The notes under the pieces: model-generated
Database searches by the model: none
What the model saw: the letters and a program-made list of their open reading frames with translations, nothing else
What the model was told of the DNA's origin: nothing
Shown here: positions 16,240-24,345 of the stretch, in pieces
Numbering within the stretch: position 1 is the first letter of the stretch
Layout of the letters: each line of letters begins with the position of its first letter
Program-made: the position numbers and the translations under genes
Source of the DNA: Streptomyces griseosporeus
GTDB lineage: Bacteria > Actinomycetota > Actinomycetes > Streptomycetales > Streptomycetaceae
Direction: 5' to 3'
Length of the DNA: 64,000 bases
Assembly (NCBI RefSeq): GCF_014656055.1
Contig: NZ_BNBR01000005.1
Location: 496,001-560,000, forward strand

Positions 16240-17709
16240 TTACTTGCTGAGCTGGGTCGACGGGTCGACCAGGGTGAAGGTGCGCGGCACCTCCACCGCG
16301 CGCAGCCGGCCGCGGCACCAGCGCCGCAGCTCGGCGGCGTCGACGCCGGCTCCGCCGGGGCGGGGCAGGATCTGCGCGGCCAGGCCCTTGTCGCCGTCGG
16401 CGGCGACGCGGGCGGCGCTCACCTCGGGGTGGTCGGCGAGGACGCGTTCGACGAGGCCGAGGAAGACCTTCTCGCCGGCCACCGAGGTGACCCGGCGCGC
16501 GCGGCCGACCAACTGGTAGGTGCCGTCGGGCAGTTCCTCGCAGATGTCGCCGGTGGGCACCTCGTCCCCGGCGTACGGCACGTACGCGCCGTCGGTGTAG
16601 CCGCCCGCCTGGGCGGTGGGGGTGCGGACGACCAGCTCGCCGTCCGGGCCGAGCCGCCAGCTCACCCCGGCCAGCGGCCGGCCGAGCCCGCCGTCGTGCG
16701 CGGTGCCGCCCGGCGTGTGGGTGGCGACGCGCGGTCCTGCCTCCGTCAGCCCGTAGGTCGTACGGACGTCGGGCACGCCGCGGGCGCGCAGCTCGGTCAG
16801 CGCGGTCCGGCCGAGCCGGTCGCCGCCGACGGTGACCTGGCGCAGCGACGCCGGGAAGCGCTCGCCGCTGTCCAGCACCCGCATCAGCAGGTGCGGGGTG
16901 AGCGCGGTGTGCGTGGCGCCGAAGCCGCGGCCCGCGTCGAACCAGTTCGCGGTGGCGAACGGCGGCTCGATCAGGGCGAGTCCGGCGCCGGCGGCGAGGA
17001 CGCCGAGGACTCCGCAGACGAACGCGGACGAGAAGTACATCGACTGCGACAGCAGATAGCGGTCGCCGGGGCCGAGCCCGCCGACGCTGTCCCAGTGCAT
17101 GCCGGCGTTGCGCAGCAGCCGGGAGCGGCGGTGCACGACGGCCTTCGGGAGTCCGGTGCTGCCGGAGGTGGCCAGCACCAGCGACGGCTCGTCGTACGGC
17201 GGCGCGCCCGTGCCCGGCTCCCCGTCCAGCCGCAGCAGTACGGTGCCCGCGTCCCGCGCGAGGGGTCCGCCGCCGCGCGCCGCCCAGGTCCGGGCGACGG
17301 CCGGGGTGAGCCGGCCGGCGACGGCGCCGGTGGCCGCCGCGAGCAGCCGGTAGCTGTCCGGGGCGAGCGCGTCCGACAGCAGCACCGGCACCAGCCCGGC
17401 CTCCCAGGCGGCGGCGACGTCCAGCAGGGTGGTGAGCCGGCTGCCGGTGCCGACCAGCACCCGGTCGCCCGGCGCGAAGCCGTGCCCGGCCCACTGCTCG
17501 GCGCGCTCCGCGACGCCCGCCACCAGCGCGGCCGCGTCCAGCACCCGCACCCCGCGGGGCGTGTACTCGGTGACGGAGGCGGCGGGATGGACCCAGCCGG
17601 CGCCCGCCTCGGACGCCCCACCGGGAGCAACACCGCCGGAGGCGACACCGCCGGGAGCAGCACCCGCCCCGGCCGGCCCCCCGAGGAGAGCCTGTGCGGT
17701 CCCGCTCAT
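16240..17709 (-). CDS. Adenylate-forming acyl/aryl-CoA or acyl-ACP ligase
   Basis: A 489-residue ANL-superfamily enzyme that activates a carboxylic acid as its adenylate and passes it to CoA or a carrier-protein thiol. Core motifs are LVLATSGSTGLPKAV (A3), TTYGLTEAGPRV (A5), PTGDI (A7) and VGRARRVTSVAGEKVF (A8). The usual A10 lysine appears as the very last residue in STQLSK. The first 40 residues are Gly/Ala-rich and unlike the family. ATG 17709 overlaps the stop of the chain-length-factor-like gene by ATGA. By context it loads the starter acid; the acid is not identifiable from the sequence. Confidence 0.85.
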   Translation of the reverse strand: MSGTAQALLGGPAGAGAAPGGVASGGVAPGGASEAGAGWVHPAASVTEYTPRGVRVLDAAALVAGVAERAEQWAGHGFAPGDRVLVGTGSRLTTLLDVAAAWEAGLVPVLLSDALAPDSYRLLAAATGAVAGRLTPAVARTWAARGGGPLARDAGTVLLRLDGEPGTGAPPYDEPSLVLATSGSTGLPKAVVHRRSRLLRNAGMHWDSVGGLGPGDRYLLSQSMYFSSAFVCGVLGVLAAGAGLALIEPPFATANWFDAGRGFGATHTALTPHLLMRVLDSGERFPASLRQVTVGGDRLGRTALTELRARGVPDVRTTYGLTEAGPRVATHTPGGTAHDGGLGRPLAGVSWRLGPDGELVVRTPTAQAGGYTDGAYVPYAGDEVPTGDICEELPDGTYQLVGRARRVTSVAGEKVFLGLVERVLADHPEVSAARVAADGDKGLAAQILPRPGGAGVDAAELRRWCRGRLRAVEVPRTFTLVDPSTQLSK

Positions 17710-18446
17710 CGCACCCCCGCCGTCCTGGCGTCCGCCAGCAGCGGGGCGACCCGGTGGGCCGCCGCGAAGTCCTCCGCGGCCGGGGCGCCGCCCGGGCCGT
17801 CCGTGCCGCGCGGCGCGTACAGGTCGGCCGGGTCCAGCGCCACCACGTGCTGCTCGGAGACGGACACCGCGCTGTCCACGTGCTCGACGGCGGCGAGGAC
17901 GGCCAGGCCCTCCCCGGAGCGCCCGGTGGCGTCCGGCAGCCACGTGACGTGGCCGACGTAGCCCGTGCGGATCGCGCCGGAGCCGAGCCGCAGCGCGGCC
18001 AGGAACAGCGCCCCGTCGAGGGTGGCGCGCTGCCCGGCGAGCACCACCGACGGTCCGCGGGCGGCGAGTTCGCGGGCGGTGCTCTGGGCGACGATGTTGT
18101 AGCCGGCGACGGAGAACGTCGACGGCGAGCGCCGCCCGGCCGCGAGCGCCCCGGCGAAGGCGCGCACCGAGCGCTGGTTGCCGCGCCGCGTGCTCACGAA
18201 CACCCCGCGGGAGAACGGGTCGTCGTCCCCGGCCGGGGACGCGGTGGTCAGTTCGCGGGCGGCGAGCGCGCCGAGCAGCGACGCCGGGTCCTGCTTGCCG
18301 CGCACGTCCTGCGCGGCGACCTCGGTGACGAGGGCTTCGGGCACATGGTCCTGGGACAGGTCCGCGCGGAAGCCGGGGGTGGCGAGGACCACCGCCGCAC
18401 GCAGCCGGACGGCTCCGCGCAGGCCGTGGAAGAACACGGTCGTCAT
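17706..18446 (-). CDS. Short ketosynthase-like chain-length factor (Cys replaced by Gln)
   Basis: A 246-residue protein resembling only the N-terminal half of beta-ketoacyl synthases, as in the KS-like subunits of aryl-polyene clusters. GVFVSTRRGN and SPSTFSVAGYNIVAQ match KS core strands. Aligning VVLAGQRATLDGAL with VVLSSACSSGTDAV of the ketosynthase at 21898 puts Gln139 at the catalytic Cys position, the replacement seen in type II chain-length factors. No catalytic His or Lys follows. It is therefore probably a non-catalytic partner of the ketosynthase. ATG 18446 overlaps the upstream gene by ATGA. Confidence 0.72.
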   Translation of the reverse strand: MTTVFFHGLRGAVRLRAAVVLATPGFRADLSQDHVPEALVTEVAAQDVRGKQDPASLLGALAARELTTASPAGDDDPFSRGVFVSTRRGNQRSVRAFAGALAAGRRSPSTFSVAGYNIVAQSTARELAARGPSVVLAGQRATLDGALFLAALRLGSGAIRTGYVGHVTWLPDATGRSGEGLAVLAAVEHVDSAVSVSEQHVVALDPADLYAPRGTDGPGGAPAAEDFAAAHRVAPLLADARTAGVR

Positions 18447-18814
18447 GTCACCTCCTGGGTGCGGACGGTGGCCGAGGAGTGGACCCGGCCCTGGACGGAC
18501 AGTGAGGCGCGCACGGTGGACAGCCGGCCGGAGCGCAGCAGCCGCGCCTCCAGCACGGCCCCGGCCGGGGCGACGGCCTCGTCGGTGATCTCCAGCTCGT
18601 CGATCCGGGCCGGGACGCAGCGGTTCGCGCCGCGCGCCCGGGCCGCGAGCCGGCAGGCGATCTGGTGCATCGCCTCGACGGCGATCAGCGGCCCGGCGCC
18701 GGTCAGATCCCCGGCGGGCAGGACGAGTTCGGCGCGCGCGGCGTCCCCGTCCACCTCCAGCGGCCCGCACAGGCCGAGGAACCAGCCGGTGGCGGGGGCG
18801 TACGGCTCAGCCAT
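18443..18814 (-). CDS. Hotdog dehydratase subunit carrying the catalytic Glu
   Basis: A 123-residue hotdog-fold protein similar to FabZ/FabA dehydratases. GPLIAVEAMHQIA (Glu47) corresponds to the FabZ segment containing the catalytic Glu (family pattern VEAMAQ). The preceding loop, where FabZ has HFPG, reads DLTG, so the catalytic His is absent. The hotdog protein at 20430 has the opposite pattern. The two may form a heterodimer with one mixed active site, as known for ApeI/ApeP and HadAB-type dehydratases. ATG 18814 overlaps the FabI stop by 8 nt. Confidence 0.72.
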   Translation of the reverse strand: MAEPYAPATGWFLGLCGPLEVDGDAARAELVLPAGDLTGAGPLIAVEAMHQIACRLAARARGANRCVPARIDELEITDEAVAPAGAVLEARLLRSGRLSTVRASLSVQGRVHSSATVRTQEVT

Positions 18815-19694
18815 GGCCGGCGTCCCCCGGCCAGGTGCCCATCATGTGGTAGCCGGCGTCGACGTACACCGTCTCGCCGGTCGTCCCGGACGACAGGTCG
18901 CTGAGCAGGTACAGCGCGGTGCCCGCCACGTCCTCGGTGGTGATGGCGCGGCCGAGCGGGCTGCGTCCGGCGCGCTGGGCGAGGGAGGCCGCGAAGTTGG
19001 GCAGCCCGAAGGTGGCCAGGGTGCGCACCGGCCCGGCGGACAGCACGTTGACGCGGGTGCCGGACGGGCCGAGTTCGGCGGCCAGGTAGCGGGCGGCGGA
19101 CTCCAGCGCGGCCTTGGCCACGCCGAGCACGTTGTAGCCGTGGCAGACGCGTTCGGCGCCCAGGTAGGACAGGGTCAGCACGCTGGAGTTCGGGGTGAGG
19201 TACGGCCGTACCGCGCCCGCGAGCCCGATCAGCGAGTAGACGCTGGACTCCATCGCGTGGGTGAAGCCGGACCGGCTGGTGCTCGCCAGGCCGCCGGCCA
19301 GCTCGTCCTTGTCGGCGTGGGCGACGGCGTGCACGACGAAGTCGATGCCGCCGTGCCGCTCGGCGAACTCGGCGCACACCCGCTCCAGCGCGCCCTCCTC
19401 CAGCACGTCGCAGTGCCCGAGGTACGGCGCCTCGGCGCCGTCGGCGACCAGCCGGGGCGTGGCCCGCTGCAGCCACTGCCCGGCGGAGGACGCCCGGTAG
19501 GTGAAGCCCAGTTCGGCGCCCTCGGCGGCCAGGCGGCGGGCGATGCCCCAGGCGATGGAGCGCTGGTTGACCACGCCGAGGACCAGGCCCCGGCGGCCGG
19601 CCAGCAGCCCGGTGCGGGCGGGGGCCTCCGTGGCGGGGGCGAGGGTGCCGGTGGACATGTGCGGTCCCTTCTCAACGGTCGTCGTGGTACTCAC
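18807..19694 (-). CDS. FabI-type enoyl-[acyl-carrier-protein] reductase
   Basis: An NAD(P)H-dependent short-chain dehydrogenase of the FabI branch, reducing trans-2-enoyl-ACP. LGVVNQRSIAWGIA (about residues 39-52) is the FabI cofactor loop and GYNVLGVAKAALES gives the hallmark Tyr-x6-Lys (Tyr187, Lys194). The C-terminal GETVYVDAGYHMMG is typical. GTG 19694 overlaps the FabG stop by GTGA and gives 295 residues; ATG 19658 with GAGAAGGGA upstream is an equally usable start. Its presence means at least some double bonds of the product are probably reduced, unlike in a plain aryl polyene. Confidence 0.87.
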   Translation of the reverse strand: MSTTTTVEKGPHMSTGTLAPATEAPARTGLLAGRRGLVLGVVNQRSIAWGIARRLAAEGAELGFTYRASSAGQWLQRATPRLVADGAEAPYLGHCDVLEEGALERVCAEFAERHGGIDFVVHAVAHADKDELAGGLASTSRSGFTHAMESSVYSLIGLAGAVRPYLTPNSSVLTLSYLGAERVCHGYNVLGVAKAALESAARYLAAELGPSGTRVNVLSAGPVRTLATFGLPNFAASLAQRAGRSPLGRAITTEDVAGTALYLLSDLSSGTTGETVYVDAGYHMMGTWPGDAGHG

Positions 19695-20455
19695 AGCTGG
19701 GCACCTCCGGCCACCGGCAGCACCGCGCCGACCAGTTCCGGGTTGCGGGTCACCAGCGCGGCCACCACCTGGGCGACATCGCGCGGGTTGGTGAACCGGC
19801 GCAGCGGGATCTCCTGGAGGTACTTCTTGCGGTCCTTGCCGTCGAGCATCACCTTGGTCAGGTCGGTCTCGACGAAGCCGGGTTCGACGACGTTGGCGAA
19901 CACGTTGAACCGGGCGCCCTCCAGCGCGATGTTGGCGGCGTACCGGGTCAGGGCCGCCTTGCTGACGCCGTACATGGCGTTGCCGACGCGGGCGTTCCGG
20001 CGGGCCTGGGAGGAGATGAAGACGACGTCGCCGCGGCGGTGCCGGAGCATGTGCGGCAGTGCGGCGTGGGTGAAGGTGACGGCGCTGCCCAGGTTGGTGT
20101 CGAGGAGCTGCTCCAGCTCCGGCCAGGTGACCTGGTTGACCAGCCGGTCCACGGTGAGCCCCTGGTTGTTCACCAGGGCCTGGAGCCGGCCGGTGGCGGC
20201 GACGCGGTCCATGAACGCGCGGACCTGTTCGGCGTCGCGGCCGTCGACCTGGGAGCCGCGGGCCAGTCCGCCGGTGGCCTCGGTCAGTTCGTCCGCGGCC
20301 CGCTTTGAGCTGAGGTACGTGAACTCGACGTCGTAGCCCTCCTGGGTGAGCCTCCTCACCACGGCCCGGCCGATGCCCCGGGCCCCGCCGGTCACCACCG
20401 CGACCGGCCGCCCGCCGGGCTCGGAACCCTCAGTCGTCTGCACGCTGTCGGTCAT
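19691..20455 (-). CDS. 3-oxoacyl-[acyl-carrier-protein] reductase (FabG type)
   Basis: A 254-residue classical SDR that reduces 3-ketoacyl-ACP to the 3-hydroxy form. The cofactor motif TGGARGIGRAV lies near residues 22-32, the structural NNxG motif reads NNQG, and the catalytic Ser-Tyr-Lys is in FISSQ...MYGVSKAAL (Tyr162, Lys166). VEPGFVETDLT follows as usual. ATG 20455 lies inside the end of the preceding dehydratase gene (26-nt overlap), and its own stop overlaps fabI. It works between ketosynthase and dehydratase in the chain cycle. Confidence 0.88.
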   Translation of the reverse strand: MTDSVQTTEGSEPGGRPVAVVTGGARGIGRAVVRRLTQEGYDVEFTYLSSKRAADELTEATGGLARGSQVDGRDAEQVRAFMDRVAATGRLQALVNNQGLTVDRLVNQVTWPELEQLLDTNLGSAVTFTHAALPHMLRHRRGDVVFISSQARRNARVGNAMYGVSKAALTRYAANIALEGARFNVFANVVEPGFVETDLTKVMLDGKDRKKYLQEIPLRRFTNPRDVAQVVAALVTRNPELVGAVLPVAGGAQL

Positions 20456-20807
20456 CGGTGACCACCTCCCCTCGTACGGCGACGACCTCCCGGCCGTCCT
20501 CTTCTTCGATCAGTGCGGTGCAGGTGACGGCGCCGGCGTCGTCGGCGGTCGCCGTGAGGCGGACCCGGGCGGGCGGCACCAGCGGGCGCGCGAACCGCAC
20601 GTCCCGCAGGCCGCGCGCGGCCGGGTCCAGGCGGCGGGCCAGGCCGAGCAGCAGGTGCGCGGCGGCCGAGCCGGGCAGCACCGGGTTGCCCGGGAAGTGC
20701 TCGGCGAAGACGGGCCAGCCGGGGTCGAGGTCGAGCACGGCGGTCACCGTGCCGTCGGTGTGCCGGACGTCCGGGGCGACCGGAATGCCCAGCAGGTTCC
20801 CGCTCAT
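20430..20807 (-). CDS. Hotdog dehydratase subunit carrying the catalytic His
   Basis: A 125-residue FabZ-like hotdog protein. EHFPGNPVLPG has the FabZ catalytic His (His37), but where FabZ has the catalytic Glu (pattern VEAMAQ) this protein reads AAHLLLG, so His51 stands in the Glu position. Taken alone it should lack half of the active site. The Glu-bearing hotdog protein at 18443 supplies the missing half, which supports a heterodimeric dehydratase acting on 3-hydroxyacyl-ACP. ATG 20807 overlaps the SDR stop by ATGA. Confidence 0.74.
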   Translation of the reverse strand: MSGNLLGIPVAPDVRHTDGTVTAVLDLDPGWPVFAEHFPGNPVLPGSAAAHLLLGLARRLDPAARGLRDVRFARPLVPPARVRLTATADDAGAVTCTALIEEEDGREVVAVRGEVVTDDRQRADD

Positions 20808-21901
20808 GCGGCCACCGCCGCTTCCCGCCGCGCCCCGCGCCGGGCCGTCAGCCGGGCCAACTGCCCTGTGACAAAACGGGCGTAGGAGTCCGCGTCCACC
20901 CGGGGGCGGGCCGCGGCCGGTACGTGCGCGTCGAGCACGGCGTGGTCGAAGCGGAAGCCGCAGCTCATGAACGCCACGTTGTCGGCGTTGACCGAGGCGT
21001 ACGCCCGGTCCAGTGCCGTCGCGGGCGGCCCGAGCCGCAGCACCTCCGCGCCCAGTGCCGCGTTGACGGCGTCCGCCGCGGCGGCGTTCGTCAGGGTCTG
21101 GTCGCCCAGGTGGTAGTAGGCGGCCACCTCGGCGCCCCGCGCGGCCCGGTCCGCCAGCGCGGCGCAGCTCGCGGCGAGCTGGTCGACGTGGGCGAGCGGC
21201 GGCGCGTTGCCGGGCTCGGCGTCGATCGTGAGCGCCGCGCGGCGGGCGACGACCTTGGCGAGCATCTCGACGAGCGTGTAGTACCCGGCGCGGTTGTCCT
21301 GCACGGCCGCGTGCCCGTCGGGCCCGATGACCGAGCCGAGCCGCAGCATCGACACGGGCGCGCCGGTGTGCGCGCGAAGGTTGTCCAGCATGTGCTCGGC
21401 GAGCAGCTTCGACAGCACGTACGGGTTGACCGCGTCCGGCCGCCACACCGGCGCCTCGGGGACGGTCTCCCGCCGCGCGGGCGCGCCCGGTCCGGTGACG
21501 CCGACGGTGGAGATGTGGAAGAACCGCTCGTCGGGCGCGCACAGCTCCAGCAGCCGCAGTGGTACGGCCGTGTTGGCGGCGACCGTCGCGGCCAGCTTGT
21601 CCTGGTCGTACGACAGGGACGCGCCGACGTTCCACACCTGCGCGACGGAGTCCAGCCCGGCCCCGCGCAGCGCGGCGGGGGTCAGCCCGTCCAGCGGCAG
21701 CGCGGTGACCCGGTCGAGCAGACCGTCCCGCCCCTCCGTGCCGGCCGCCTCCAGCACCCGTCCGATCCGGCGGCGCAGCCGCTCGGTGTCCGGTGCCCCG
21801 GCGGTGAGCAGCAGCACCCGGTCGAAGGCGGGCAGCAGTGCGGCGGTCAGTGCGGTGCCGACCAGGCCGCCGGCGCCGGTGACCACGAGGTTCCGGCTCA
21901 T
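20804..21901 (-). CDS. Extended SDR, thioester-reductase-like
   Basis: A 365-residue NAD(P)-dependent extended SDR. VVTGAGGLVGTAL is the Rossmann motif, FHISTVGVTG provides the Ser/Thr block and PYVLSKLLAEH the Tyr-x3-Lys (Tyr161, Lys165). VWNVGASLSYDQ and the overall order recall the NAD-binding-4 domain that reductively releases carrier-bound acyl chains as aldehydes. It could instead act on a sugar or ketone, as many extended SDRs do. It is translationally coupled on both sides (ATGA with the ketosynthase and with the dehydratase). An aldehyde or alcohol terminus of the product is an inference. Confidence 0.7.
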   Translation of the reverse strand: MSRNLVVTGAGGLVGTALTAALLPAFDRVLLLTAGAPDTERLRRRIGRVLEAAGTEGRDGLLDRVTALPLDGLTPAALRGAGLDSVAQVWNVGASLSYDQDKLAATVAANTAVPLRLLELCAPDERFFHISTVGVTGPGAPARRETVPEAPVWRPDAVNPYVLSKLLAEHMLDNLRAHTGAPVSMLRLGSVIGPDGHAAVQDNRAGYYTLVEMLAKVVARRAALTIDAEPGNAPPLAHVDQLAASCAALADRAARGAEVAAYYHLGDQTLTNAAAADAVNAALGAEVLRLGPPATALDRAYASVNADNVAFMSCGFRFDHAVLDAHVPAAARPRVDADSYARFVTGQLARLTARRGARREAAVAA

Positions 21902-23058
21902 GCCGCGCCCCCGGCGGTCAGGACGACGCAGGAGTTCGCGCCGCCGAAGCCGTAGGTGACGCTCACGCCCAGGGCGCGGTCCGCGTCCAGCGGCAGCGGC
22001 GCCTCGCCGGTCGCGACAGGGGCGCCGGCCCAGCGGTCGTGCGGGGTGCGCAGGCCCGCGGTCGGCGGGGCGACCCGCTCGCGCAGCGCGTACGCCGTGA
22101 GCAGCGCCTCCACCGCGCCGGTCGCGCCCAGCGAGTGGCCGAGGGCGCCCTTGGTGCCGGAGACGGCGACGTCCCGCTCGGGGAAGACCGCCGCGTACAC
22201 CGCGGCCTCCAGCGCGTCGTTGACGGGCGTGCCGGAGCCGTGCCCGTTGAGGTGGGCGACGTCGGCCGGGGTCGCGCCGGCCATCGCGAGCGCCGCGCGC
22301 AGCATCCGCGCCGCGCCCTCGCCGGACAGGTCCGGGGAGGTCAGCGCGTCGATGTCGGTGCTGGCGGCCCAGCCGCGCAACTCGGCGAAGGGCACTCCGG
22401 GCAGCCGGTCGGCGGCGGTGAGGACGAGCGCGCAGGCGCCCTCGGCGAGGGTGGTGCCGTCGCCGTCGGCGTCGTAGGGGCGGCAGCGGTCCGGGGACAT
22501 GGTCTTCAGCCCGGAGTGGCCCGCGTACTTGCCGGGCTCCAGGGAGTCCACGCCGACCGCGAGGACGACCGGGGCGATCCCGGAGGCGACCAGGTCGGCG
22601 CCGTAGCCGACCGCGTCGGTGCCGGAGGAGCAGGCCGAGGAGAGCACCACGACCGGGCCGGTCAGGCCGAGCCGGCCCGCGACCTCGTCCCAGAAGTGGT
22701 CGAGTTCCACGTCGGGCCCGGTCTGCTCGAAGATGTCGCCGAGACTGATCCCGACGGTCACCCACGCCTCGGCGAGTTCCCGGCGGTCCACGCCGGCCGC
22801 CTCCGCCTGCCGCAGCGCCTCGGTCAGCGCGGCCTCGGCCAGCGCCGCGAGGCGCGGCCCGCCGGTGAGGCCGGCCAGCCCGGCCACCTCACCGACGGTG
22901 CCGCTGCGGCCCGTGCTGCCCGCCTCGAACAGGCTGAGCGGGCCGAGCCCGCTGGCCCCGGCCCGCACCGACGCCCAGGTGGCGTCGGCGGAACCGGCGA
23001 GGCAGGTGGTCGCGCCGGCCGCGGCCACGGCGACGCGGACGGGGGTGTCGCCGCTCAT
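21898..23058 (-). CDS. Beta-ketoacyl-ACP synthase, FabF/type II KS-alpha-like
   Basis: A 386-residue condensing enzyme with a complete triad: Cys143 in SSACSSGTDAVG, His273 in NGHGSGTPVND and His308 in TKGALGHSLGATG, with Lys303 in the same motif. The C-terminal TYGFGGANSCVVL is the usual end. It is the only intact condensing enzyme in the operon and probably pairs with the Gln-bearing chain-length-factor-like protein at 17706. It extends the ACP-bound chain by decarboxylative condensation with malonyl-ACP. ATG 23058 overlaps the thioesterase stop by ATGA. Confidence 0.9.
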   Translation of the reverse strand: MSGDTPVRVAVAAAGATTCLAGSADATWASVRAGASGLGPLSLFEAGSTGRSGTVGEVAGLAGLTGGPRLAALAEAALTEALRQAEAAGVDRRELAEAWVTVGISLGDIFEQTGPDVELDHFWDEVAGRLGLTGPVVVLSSACSSGTDAVGYGADLVASGIAPVVLAVGVDSLEPGKYAGHSGLKTMSPDRCRPYDADGDGTTLAEGACALVLTAADRLPGVPFAELRGWAASTDIDALTSPDLSGEGAARMLRAALAMAGATPADVAHLNGHGSGTPVNDALEAAVYAAVFPERDVAVSGTKGALGHSLGATGAVEALLTAYALRERVAPPTAGLRTPHDRWAGAPVATGEAPLPLDADRALGVSVTYGFGGANSCVVLTAGGAA

Positions 23059-23468
23059 GCGGCCCGCTCCGCGGTCTTCGGCGCGGGGAGCTGCCGGGCG
23101 AAGGCCTCCGGCACCGGCAGCAGCCGGTAGGGCTCCTTCTGCACGAAGACGAGGTTCAGCTCGGCGCGGGCCAGCAGCTTGCCGCGGGCCTCGGCGCGGA
23201 AGTGCAGCTGGAGCGCGCGGCCCAGGTTCTCGGCACGGGTCACGGACACCTGCACGGTGTCGTTGCGCAGCGCCGAGTTGCTGTAGGAGGCGCGGACGCG
23301 GGCGACGCGGATCTCCACGCCCTCGCCGAAGAAGCCGGGCGGCGAGCTGTAGCGGCCGAGGAACTCCTTCAGCGCGTTGCTGTACCACTTCAGGTAGTTG
23401 GAGAAGTGCACGACCTCGAACTCGTCCACTTCGGCGTCCCGGACGGGATGCTCCAGGCTGAGGATCAT
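23055..23468 (-). CDS. 4HBT-type hotdog thioesterase
   Basis: A 137-residue hotdog protein of the 4-hydroxybenzoyl-CoA thioesterase class. DEFEVVHFSNYLKWYSNAL matches the family pattern in which an Asp is followed by a His-x2-Asn-Tyr helix start. It differs from the two FabZ-like hotdog proteins of the operon, so hydrolysis of acyl-ACP or acyl-CoA, either release or proofreading, is the best guess. ATG 23468 follows GGGGGGAAACCTG. It is placed directly before the ketosynthase. Confidence 0.72.
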   Translation of the reverse strand: MILSLEHPVRDAEVDEFEVVHFSNYLKWYSNALKEFLGRYSSPPGFFGEGVEIRVARVRASYSNSALRNDTVQVSVTRAENLGRALQLHFRAEARGKLLARAELNLVFVQKEPYRLLPVPEAFARQLPAPKTAERAA

Positions 23469-23508
23469 CAGGTTTCCCCCCTTGTCGTGTCTGCGTGTCG
23501 TGGCGTGG

Positions 23509-23790
23509 TCAGCCGGCGAGCTTGCGGCCGACCAGGGCGACGATGCGGCCGACGGTGGCGAAGTTGTCCGGGACGAACTCGCCGTCGGTGACGGATATGC
23601 CGTACTCGTCCTCCAGGTGGGCGAGCAGCTCGGCGAAGCCGAGGGAGTCGACGCCGACGTCGGTGCCGAGGAGCATGTCGTCGGTGATCTCGGCGGGCTC
23701 CATGTCGATGAACAGCGCGTCCACGATGAACTGCTTCAGGTGGGCGGCGACGGCGTCGGCGGCGAAGGTCTCGTTGGCGGTGACGGTCAT
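23509..23790 (-). CDS. Acyl carrier protein
   Basis: A 93-residue acidic carrier protein with the phosphopantetheine site GVDSLGFAELL (Ser49), the conserved helix II and AxVGRIVALV near the C-terminus. It starts at ATG 23790 after a GGAGTACGTC ribosome site. It is the only carrier protein visible in the operon and would hold the growing chain for the ketosynthase, FabG, dehydratase and FabI. AcpS at 13119 is its probable activator. Confidence 0.9.
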   Translation of the reverse strand: MTVTANETFAADAVAAHLKQFIVDALFIDMEPAEITDDMLLGTDVGVDSLGFAELLAHLEDEYGISVTDGEFVPDNFATVGRIVALVGRKLAG

Positions 23791-23870
23791 GACGTACTCC
23801 TTGCGAAACGGTGGGTGGGAGGCCGGGCGGCGGGCGGTCCGCCGCCCGGCTGAGGAAGGTGTGGCGAGGG

Positions 23871-24299
23871 TCAGTCCTCGAGCGTGGCCAGCGCGGCCTT
23901 GGCGATCTTGATGTCGTCGCTCCAGTGGCCGCCGCTGACGCCGATGCCGCCGACGACCTGGCCGTCCACGACGATCGGCAGGCCGCCGCCGAAGACGATG
24001 AGGCGGCGGATGCCGGTGGGGGCGCCCATGGCGAGCGGCTGGTCGTCCTTGATGAACTCGTGCCACTGGTCGGTCGGCAGGCCGAAGCCGGCCGCCGTGT
24101 ACGCCTTGTCCTGGGCGATCTCCAGGGTGAGCAGGGCGGCGCCGTCCATCCGGGCCAGGGCGTTGAGGTGGCCGGACTCGTCGACGACGGCGACGGTGGA
24201 GGGCTGGCCGAGCTCGGCGGCGGCCTTGAGGGCCGCGTCGACGAGCTGCCGGGCGAGCTCGTTGCTGAGGGCGGCACGCTGGCGGACCTGGGCAGACAT
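23871..24299 (-). CDS. HbpS/GlcG (DUF336) family protein
   Basis: A 142-residue small alpha/beta protein of the haem-degrading HbpS/GlcG/PduO-C fold. Recognisable parts are VAVVDESGHLNALARMDGA, the central MGAPTGIRRLIVFGGGLPIVVDG and VGGIGVSGG near the end. HbpS of Streptomyces is an exported haem-binding redox sensor, but this protein has no signal peptide; other relatives bind small ligands or cofactors inside the cell. AAGGAG precedes ATG 24299. It sits between the MFS gene and ACP, so a cofactor-binding or shielding role in the pathway is possible, but not shown. Confidence 0.75.
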   Translation of the reverse strand: MSAQVRQRAALSNELARQLVDAALKAAAELGQPSTVAVVDESGHLNALARMDGAALLTLEIAQDKAYTAAGFGLPTDQWHEFIKDDQPLAMGAPTGIRRLIVFGGGLPIVVDGQVVGGIGVSGGHWSDDIKIAKAALATLED

Positions 24300-24345
24300 G
24301 GTCAACTCCTTGTGAATCACGAACAGATGGGTGGGGGTGGTGGTC

